From CALLPQ01 sp964421675 (GTDB lineage: Bacteria > Pseudomonadota > Alphaproteobacteria > Caulobacterales > Parvularculaceae), in the NCBI GenBank assembly GCA_964421675.1, contig CAYQXV010000024.1:1-49600 (forward strand): a DNA stretch of 49,600 nucleotides, read 5' to 3'. The position numbers and the translations under genes are program-made. Numbering within the stretch: position 1 is the first letter of the stretch; each line of letters starts with the position of its first letter. Positions 44,551-49,600 of the stretch are shown piece by piece. The notes under the pieces are model-generated. The model searched no databases, had not been told where the DNA came from, and saw only the letters and a list, made by a program, of their open reading frames with translations.

Positions 44551-45630
44551 ATGTCTGGAATTATTATGCCCCTCTCCCGCGATGATGTTGCGCACACCTA
44601 CAAAGCGCTGCTTGGACTCGACGCTGGAGAGGACGCGATCACGCACTGGACGAAACATCAGGATGATTTTTGGGAATTTCTGGAAAAATTTCGCAATACG
44701 CCTTCTGTGGCATGGTCTTTGTCAAAAGATGTTCACTATCCAGCAGCGCTCAGCTTTCAAGATTTTATGTTTTGCCGAAAGCACATCGTACCGGTTCAGC
44801 CGGAGCCCGGTTTTATCATTAGCGAGTTTGGAATCCGTACCCGCACAAATTATGCAGAAAAATGGGCAAGCAAAGATGGAACGCTCGCCCGGTTAGAGTT
44901 TGGCTCCTGTTTTGAATTTGACGCCATAGAATGGTTTGCGCTTTTAAAAGCCATAGAACGTGCAGACCACCGCTTTAGCGTTGCAGAACTAGGATGCGGA
45001 TGGGGCCCTTGGATGACCGCCGGGAGTGTGCTCGCGCGGCGAAAGGGCAAAAAAGAAATTTCTTCCATCGGTGTGGAGGGCGATGAAACAAGGCGAAATT
45101 TTATCGACCAACATCGCGCGGATAATTCTATCAGCGATATACCCCGCACAGTGTTTGCCGGTGTAGTCGCCCCGAAGTCCGGCACCGCTTTGTTTCCAAA
45201 ACCTGATGACAGCACCAAAGATATGGGAATTGCAGCCATCTATTCAGATCAACAAGCCGGTGTCATCAAGGATTATCGAGGCGCAGACCACAAACATATT
45301 AGCTATGAAGCCTTTAGCGTTGAAGATATTTTAGAGAATACTGATCGCGTTGATTTTATGCACATTGATATTCAAGGCGGAGAACTGGATGTTGTTCCGG
45401 CCGCCGCCAATATCATCTCAAAAAAATGCCGCCACTTACTCATCGCAACCCATTCACGGGAAATAGAATGGAAAGTCGCCGCAGCATTAATGCCCCATGG
45501 ATGGATCTTAGAAAAAGAACGCCCGTGTGAAATGCATTATGGCGATGACTGGGCACGCTCAGGACGAGATTGGCCGCTCGTCAAGCGGGACGGTTCACAA
45601 TTCTGGCGACATCCAGATGTTCTGCCGTAA
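44551..45630 (+). CDS. SAM-dependent methyltransferase, FkbM-like, with an N-terminal helical domain
   Basis: 359 residues. A small helical N-terminal region (about 10-55, HTYKALLGLDAGEDAITHW) resembles the YKALLGR-type domain found beside glycan enzymes. Next is the SAM fold: VAELGCGWGPWMTAGSV (144-160), IGVEGDE, and the FkbM-like HIDIQGGELDVVPAA near residue 270. The likely substrate is a surface sugar, in line with the downstream convergent glycosyltransferases; this is inference. A later start at Met6 (44566) is possible. Confidence 0.82.
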   Translation: MSGIIMPLSRDDVAHTYKALLGLDAGEDAITHWTKHQDDFWEFLEKFRNTPSVAWSLSKDVHYPAALSFQDFMFCRKHIVPVQPEPGFIISEFGIRTRTNYAEKWASKDGTLARLEFGSCFEFDAIEWFALLKAIERADHRFSVAELGCGWGPWMTAGSVLARRKGKKEISSIGVEGDETRRNFIDQHRADNSISDIPRTVFAGVVAPKSGTALFPKPDDSTKDMGIAAIYSDQQAGVIKDYRGADHKHISYEAFSVEDILENTDRVDFMHIDIQGGELDVVPAAANIISKKCRHLLIATHSREIEWKVAAALMPHGWILEKERPCEMHYGDDWARSGRDWPLVKRDGSQFWRHPDVLP

Positions 45631-45659
45631 AAAATAATGAACGGGACAGTTAGCACAAA

Positions 45660-47786
45660 TTAAGATCGCGCCATTCGCATATGCGCGCAGCGCTCATCAA
45701 AAAGCCGCTGTGCTTTTTTGAAAAGCTCAACATCCATTGTGTTTTGCGCTTCTATTTGTTCAATCACCCCGGCAGCCAGATCCTGGCGATGAATTTTACC
45801 GCTGGGCCGCTGATTTTCCTGAAAATTCTGATTGAAATTGTCTGCAGAAAACCCAAACGTATATTGCAACAACTCTAAAGAATCCTGCATGGCATTCATC
45901 ATTCCAAAAAATGAAAAATCATTTTTCAAACGCTGATAAGCCTCATCCATAATCTGCGACTTGGAACTTCCTTCACTCATTTGAGGCGCATTCAGAGTGG
46001 GCGATACCAACATGGTCGTTGCCATATTGCGAGGATAAGCGGCGGGATATTTCAACCAACCTTCAAGATCATTCTCAGCTGCCAGTCGAATTAATTCGGG
46101 CCTGTTATCTTCGGGAAATTCATCAATCTGGCGAACAAGATGCCAATAATAAGAGACGGCGCGCTCCACCGGATCGCGAAACATCGTAATATAATGCGCT
46201 GGCCCAACAAGTGAATAAAATTGACGGTATGACGCATGGGCATCAAAATAACGGCATTGCTTTATGATATGGTGCGGCCAGCTTTGCGGGGGATTTAATT
46301 TTAATCCGTCCGGGAAACATTCATTTTCTGGAAATATAAATTTCTCAAAATATTGCCGTAATGAGGTTCCCCCCGTTTTTGGCAAATGCATAAATACAAG
46401 TTTTGCACGAATGCGCGGCGCATTATCGAGCCCGTCGAGGTTTTTCGCTGTTAGCAACGTAACGCGCCTTGCCTGTGCGATGCCCGCACCGCAGATCTCT
46501 GCGATCTGTTTTTGGTAGGTTAGCTCTTTTCGCGGAAACGACCCTGTAATGGATTTCATGGTCGCATCAGCGCGTTGATGCATCAACCGGCGCACATGGG
46601 TTGGCGGACCGCACGTCACATCATCGAGAAACAGGCTCAAGCCTTGTACATATTGATCAACATTGTGATGTTGATACACATGGCGCCGTCCATTTTGCGC
46701 CAAGTGCATGAGAGCGCCCGGGCGCTCAAATGCTTCGGCAATAAAATCTTTAACGCCCGTCACTTCGTTGCCGGGCGCACATAGACGCACTGTCTCAGAT
46801 GGTTGCTCCCCGTACCATCCCGTATCGCTAACAAGCGTTGGAAGACCATGAGCCCACAGCATAAGCTGGCTCGCTGAAGCTTCACCCATTGTTGGGTTTC
46901 GCAAATTAAGCGCGATATCGGCTTTACTCAATAAGTTATCAAGCACCTTTTCACCAACATGCCCATGTAAGGTCACACAATCCTCAAGGCCATGGGTTTT
47001 TATTTTTTGATCGAGCTTAGACGCGGGCGGCCAAGAACCAACCAAGTCTAGCGTGAACTGACCGCGATAGGAACTAGCGCTCAGCGCCTGAAAAACATCG
47101 GGAATGCATCTATTCAACCCTAAATGGCCGAACAAAATTATCCGCAAGGGTGACGAAAAACTCGGCGACGGCTCACTCGCCTCATCTTTTCCCGGCGCAA
47201 GCGCAGTCGGTAGATTCAAAAAATGAACCGGGCATCTCGCGAATTTTTTAACTGCCTCAAAGGCGGGCGAACTATGGACAATTATCGAGAGCGCATTTTC
47301 ACAAACATATTCCGTAAAGGGCGTTTTTTTAATCAATTCCTGCCGAGCACTGGGATCGTTAAAACATTGCGCCTCTTCCAATACGGCCTCTTCCCCATAA
47401 TAGGTGCGCAAAATATTTTCATATTTTTTTCGCGCCTTGGGCTGCTTGTTTAGCCAACCACGCACCATGCCGTGTAAATTTGTATCATGTAAAATGATAT
47501 GGCCGGGAAATATTGAAGCATGACGAAAAATGTCCCCGTGAAATTGAGCGTTATTGCCAATATTATATATGCGCTGTTGCACTGCGCCAATTTGCTTGGG
47601 CGCAATATGCGTGCCGGGTTTAAATTTGTGAACAGAGTACTTCTCTGAAAAGGGAGCGCTCACAATGTCGGCAAAGGTCCAAAAGCTAGTTTCCTGTTGC
47701 GCCGCCAACGCCTCCGCAAGATGGGCCGTATAATCTGCAATCCCTGAGCGTGCATGAGGTAAAGGTGAGTACCATCCCAATGTCAT
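45660..47786 (-). CDS. Glycosyltransferase-sulfotransferase fusion protein
   Basis: 708 residues from the ATG at 47786, which overlaps the upstream GT stop as ATGA; 10 more residues are open upstream. Residues 1-about 395 are a GT-B glycosyltransferase (start WYSPLPHARSGIADY; donor half FGHLGLNRCIPDVFQAL, ADIALNLRNPTMGEASASQLML). Residues about 460-700 are a sulfotransferase: PAPS 5'-phosphosulfate loop PKTGGTSL (469-476) and 3'-phosphate motif FRDPVERAVSYY (536-547). One protein could thus add a sugar and a sulfate. Both active sites look intact. Cytoplasmic. Confidence 0.88.
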   Translation of the reverse strand: MTLGWYSPLPHARSGIADYTAHLAEALAAQQETSFWTFADIVSAPFSEKYSVHKFKPGTHIAPKQIGAVQQRIYNIGNNAQFHGDIFRHASIFPGHIILHDTNLHGMVRGWLNKQPKARKKYENILRTYYGEEAVLEEAQCFNDPSARQELIKKTPFTEYVCENALSIIVHSSPAFEAVKKFARCPVHFLNLPTALAPGKDEASEPSPSFSSPLRIILFGHLGLNRCIPDVFQALSASSYRGQFTLDLVGSWPPASKLDQKIKTHGLEDCVTLHGHVGEKVLDNLLSKADIALNLRNPTMGEASASQLMLWAHGLPTLVSDTGWYGEQPSETVRLCAPGNEVTGVKDFIAEAFERPGALMHLAQNGRRHVYQHHNVDQYVQGLSLFLDDVTCGPPTHVRRLMHQRADATMKSITGSFPRKELTYQKQIAEICGAGIAQARRVTLLTAKNLDGLDNAPRIRAKLVFMHLPKTGGTSLRQYFEKFIFPENECFPDGLKLNPPQSWPHHIIKQCRYFDAHASYRQFYSLVGPAHYITMFRDPVERAVSYYWHLVRQIDEFPEDNRPELIRLAAENDLEGWLKYPAAYPRNMATTMLVSPTLNAPQMSEGSSKSQIMDEAYQRLKNDFSFFGMMNAMQDSLELLQYTFGFSADNFNQNFQENQRPSGKIHRQDLAAGVIEQIEAQNTMDVELFKKAQRLFDERCAHMRMARS

Positions 47787-48829
47787 GCAAGTAACTTTCG
47801 CACCGCGGAACGCCATGAAATATCGCCAGCATGATATTTCTCTTGCCCGTTCTCACCCATCTGTTTGGTTTTTGATCGGTCCTGCCATAATTTATCCAGC
47901 CCCATCGCCACAGATTGCGGGGCCGGATCAACCACATAACCATTCTCGTCATCAGTGATGAACTCCAGAACACCGCCCGCATCTTTTGTGGTCAGTACCG
48001 CCTTACCCGCCAACATCGCTTCCAGAGTGACATAGCCATAATCTTCATCAATTGGCGTGAATGCCACCGCAAGAGCCTTGGCGTATAGATCATATTTTTC
48101 CTGCTCAGGAAAATCGACAACCCAACGCACACGGTCCTCAAGATTTAAAACTTTTATGCGATGCAATAAATGGCGTTCATAATGATCATGCAAATCGTTC
48201 CCCGCCAATACAAGTTTTACCGGTTCACGAGTATGCGCCAACGCTTCGACCAACAAGGCTTGTCTCTTCAGCGGGTTCATCCGGCTAACACATAGAATGT
48301 AATCCTCAGCGGGTGCACAGAAAAACGACTCCGCATTTGCCGGCGGCGTATAGATGGCGGGCGCGGTAAAATTGTTATACTTTTTCAATCGGCCAGAAAT
48401 ATTTTCTGAAATTGTATAAACAGCCTTTGCCTCATTGAGCGCGAGATTATCCGCCTGCATAATGGCGCGGCGATATTGCTCGCCTAATGGATCCGCGTGC
48501 AAATTGTCGAGCTTCCTATCCCACAAATCATAAGCGGCTCGATATTGATGCAGCACCCAAAGAATTTTATCCGAATGCGGAATGAGAAATGCTGGAAACT
48601 TCAGTGCAACCGTCAAATCAACCTTTAGATGGGGCCTTTGATCAATTTCCAACATTCGAAAGGCAAGCATTCGGTCGAGCAAGTTTGGCCCTTGCAGATT
48701 GACCATCGGAATCCCAATGATTGATGCTGTGTGGCCCTGCGCGCGCAGCTCATCTACCAGACCATCGGCAAAATACTCCGCCCCGCCATATACAAAGGGG
48801 GATACAGCATTGAGCACCGCAACTTTCAT
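47783..48829 (-). CDS. Family 4 glycosyltransferase
   Basis: 348 residues, GT-B fold. N-terminal VSPFVYGGAEYFADGLVDELRAQGH is the acceptor-side glycine-rich loop; donor part has LCVSRMNPLKRQALLVEAL, VRWVVDFPEQEKYDLYAKALAVAFTPIDEDYGYVTLEAMLAGKAVLT with the EX7E-type motif. AGGA lies about 8 bases before the ATG. It is coupled to the fusion gene by an ATGA overlap, so both probably build the same surface glycan. Confidence 0.92.
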   Translation of the reverse strand: MKVAVLNAVSPFVYGGAEYFADGLVDELRAQGHTASIIGIPMVNLQGPNLLDRMLAFRMLEIDQRPHLKVDLTVALKFPAFLIPHSDKILWVLHQYRAAYDLWDRKLDNLHADPLGEQYRRAIMQADNLALNEAKAVYTISENISGRLKKYNNFTAPAIYTPPANAESFFCAPAEDYILCVSRMNPLKRQALLVEALAHTREPVKLVLAGNDLHDHYERHLLHRIKVLNLEDRVRWVVDFPEQEKYDLYAKALAVAFTPIDEDYGYVTLEAMLAGKAVLTTKDAGGVLEFITDDENGYVVDPAPQSVAMGLDKLWQDRSKTKQMGENGQEKYHAGDISWRSAVRKLLA

Positions 48830-49048
48830 CAGTGAATCCTAAATCTCAGGCAAATCAGTTACCGCACCGATACCACATCCTTGGAGATGGATATAGCAAT
48901 TGAGGATTACACAGCGCGGAAAAACACCAATTGGCGTCATTCAATGCGCTATGCCTCTTGCCGCCCCGCCAATGAGAAAGTATGACAATGGTAGCTAAGA
49001 CAGTGGGCCGTTAAGACACCTACGATTGTTACCCCATAGGACCTATCG

Positions 49049-49357
49049 ATGTTCGCACGCATTTTTCAACCCGCTCGTACGGCCATGCAATCTGGCCGCG
49101 CAAAGACATCACACTGGGTGCTGGAGTTTGATGCGAAGGCAGCGCGCAAAATTGACCCGCTCATGGGCTGGACCTCCTCAGAGGAAACACGGCCGGGCCA
49201 AGTCAGGCTAACATTCGAGACAAAAGACGCCGCGATTAGCTATGCAGTAAAGCATAATATCCCCTATCAGGCCCGTGAGACACGCGCGCGCAAGCCCGTG
49301 ATCAAAGCCTATTCAGACAATTTTTCGTTTAACCGCCGCAAGCCCTGGACCCATTAG
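49049..49357 (+). CDS. NDUFS4-like complex I accessory subunit (ETC_C1_NDUFA4 family)
   Basis: 102 residues. The start MFARIFQPARTAMQSGRA and the core WVLEFDAKAARKIDPLMGWTSSEETRPGQVRL, then FETKDAAISYAVKHNIPYQ and NFSFNRRKPWTH, match the alphaproteobacterial homologue of the mitochondrial NDUFS4 (18 kDa) subunit. It stabilises the peripheral arm of NADH dehydrogenase. It is a single gene, as usual in this class, and is strong evidence for Alphaproteobacteria. Confidence 0.95.
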   Translation: MFARIFQPARTAMQSGRAKTSHWVLEFDAKAARKIDPLMGWTSSEETRPGQVRLTFETKDAAISYAVKHNIPYQARETRARKPVIKAYSDNFSFNRRKPWTH

Positions 49358-49550
49358 GCCCGACCCCAATTGGCTAGGTTTGCGTGTAGTGCTCTCGCTC
49401 ATAGCGAATGGGATCGCTTGAATGAACCAGCTCCAAAAGGCCGGATAGGCACGAAATTAAACGGCCACGAAAATAAAGTCCCCAGATCGTTGATGATTTT
49501 CCCCCGCTAGCTAGTCAAGCAACCAAATTATGTCGTATAGACGTCGCTAC

Positions 49551-49600
49551 GGCTCCGTAGCTCAGCTGGATAGAGCACCGGCCTTCTAAGCCGACGGTCG
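49551..49600 (+). tRNA. tRNA-Arg (anticodon TCT), 3' part outside window
   Basis: The 5' acceptor strand GGCTCCG, D arm GCTC...GAGC, and anticodon loop CTTCTAA (anticodon TCT, reads AGA) are visible; the window ends in the variable region. The anticodon stem CCGGC/GCCGA has one C-A mismatch at its outer pair. Confidence 0.88.

Noticed and set aside
1..49600. CRISPR arrays, insertion sequences, phage genes, toxin-antitoxin or defence loci
   Set aside because: No regularly spaced repeats, transposase, integrase or known defence domains were seen in any frame.

Overview
The window looks like a chromosomal segment of an alphaproteobacterium, probably a metagenome-assembled or draft scaffold. Four things point there: an ECF11 sigma factor/ChrR anti-sigma pair with a matching promoter, a small NDUFS4-like complex I protein, the linked run lpxC-bamD-recN-ligA, and a Bpt-type leucyltransferase. 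The order cannot be fixed from the sequence. Three runs of exactly 100 N mark scaffold joins. Two of them are flanked by the same short sequence on both sides and vanish, with the reading frame restored, if the flanks are merged. There is no phage, insertion sequence, CRISPR array or rRNA. No gene-free stretch reaches 300 bases; the longest is 34381-34661, in which I see no clear signal.

Layout. 1-6.0 kb: a partial exported protein, an epoxide hydrolase with an unusual three-arm inverted-repeat leader, a bactofilin, then leftward genes for two serine hydrolases, a small lipoprotein and a DsbA-fold isomerase. 6.1-10 kb: a leftward rpoE-chrR operon facing a rightward pair (FAD oxidoreductase and DUF1365 protein), with ECF11-type promoter matches in both directions; this resembles the singlet-oxygen/fatty-acid module known from Rhodobacter. 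10.1-13.6 kb: an exported S9 peptidase and both subunits of succinyl-CoA:3-ketoacid CoA-transferase. 13.7-19.0 kb: a tight rightward run of cysteine synthase, GNAT, cystathionine lyase, PEGA lipoprotein and TonB-dependent receptor. 19.0-22.2 kb: a DUF547 protein facing a membrane glycosyltransferase and a DPM1-like GT2 enzyme, with an 18-bp perfect palindrome between them.

22.2-29.9 kb (leftward): a glutathione S-transferase and a class I amidotransferase, then the housekeeping block ligA, recN, bamD, lpxC. 30-34.4 kb (leftward): a type I secretion ATPase and membrane-fusion protein followed by a glycosyltransferase. 34.7-40 kb: a second DUF547 protein, an FkbM-type methyltransferase, an inner-membrane BON/OmpA-like protein and a membrane-anchored helix-hairpin-helix protein. 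40-44.4 kb: a beta-hydroxyacid dehydrogenase and flavin reductase pair, an SLC13-type transporter and bpt. 44.5-48.8 kb: surface-polysaccharide-type genes (a methyltransferase, a glycosyltransferase-sulfotransferase fusion and a GT4 enzyme). 49-49.6 kb: the complex I accessory protein and the 5' part of a tRNA-Arg gene.

The most unusual items are the divergent ECF11 promoters that also force a later rpoE start, the mutually exclusive hairpins before the epoxide hydrolase, the glycosyltransferase-sulfotransferase fusion, the BON/OmpA plus helix-hairpin-helix pair, and the sulfur-enzyme/TonB-receptor operon. I found no complete new defence or mobile system.
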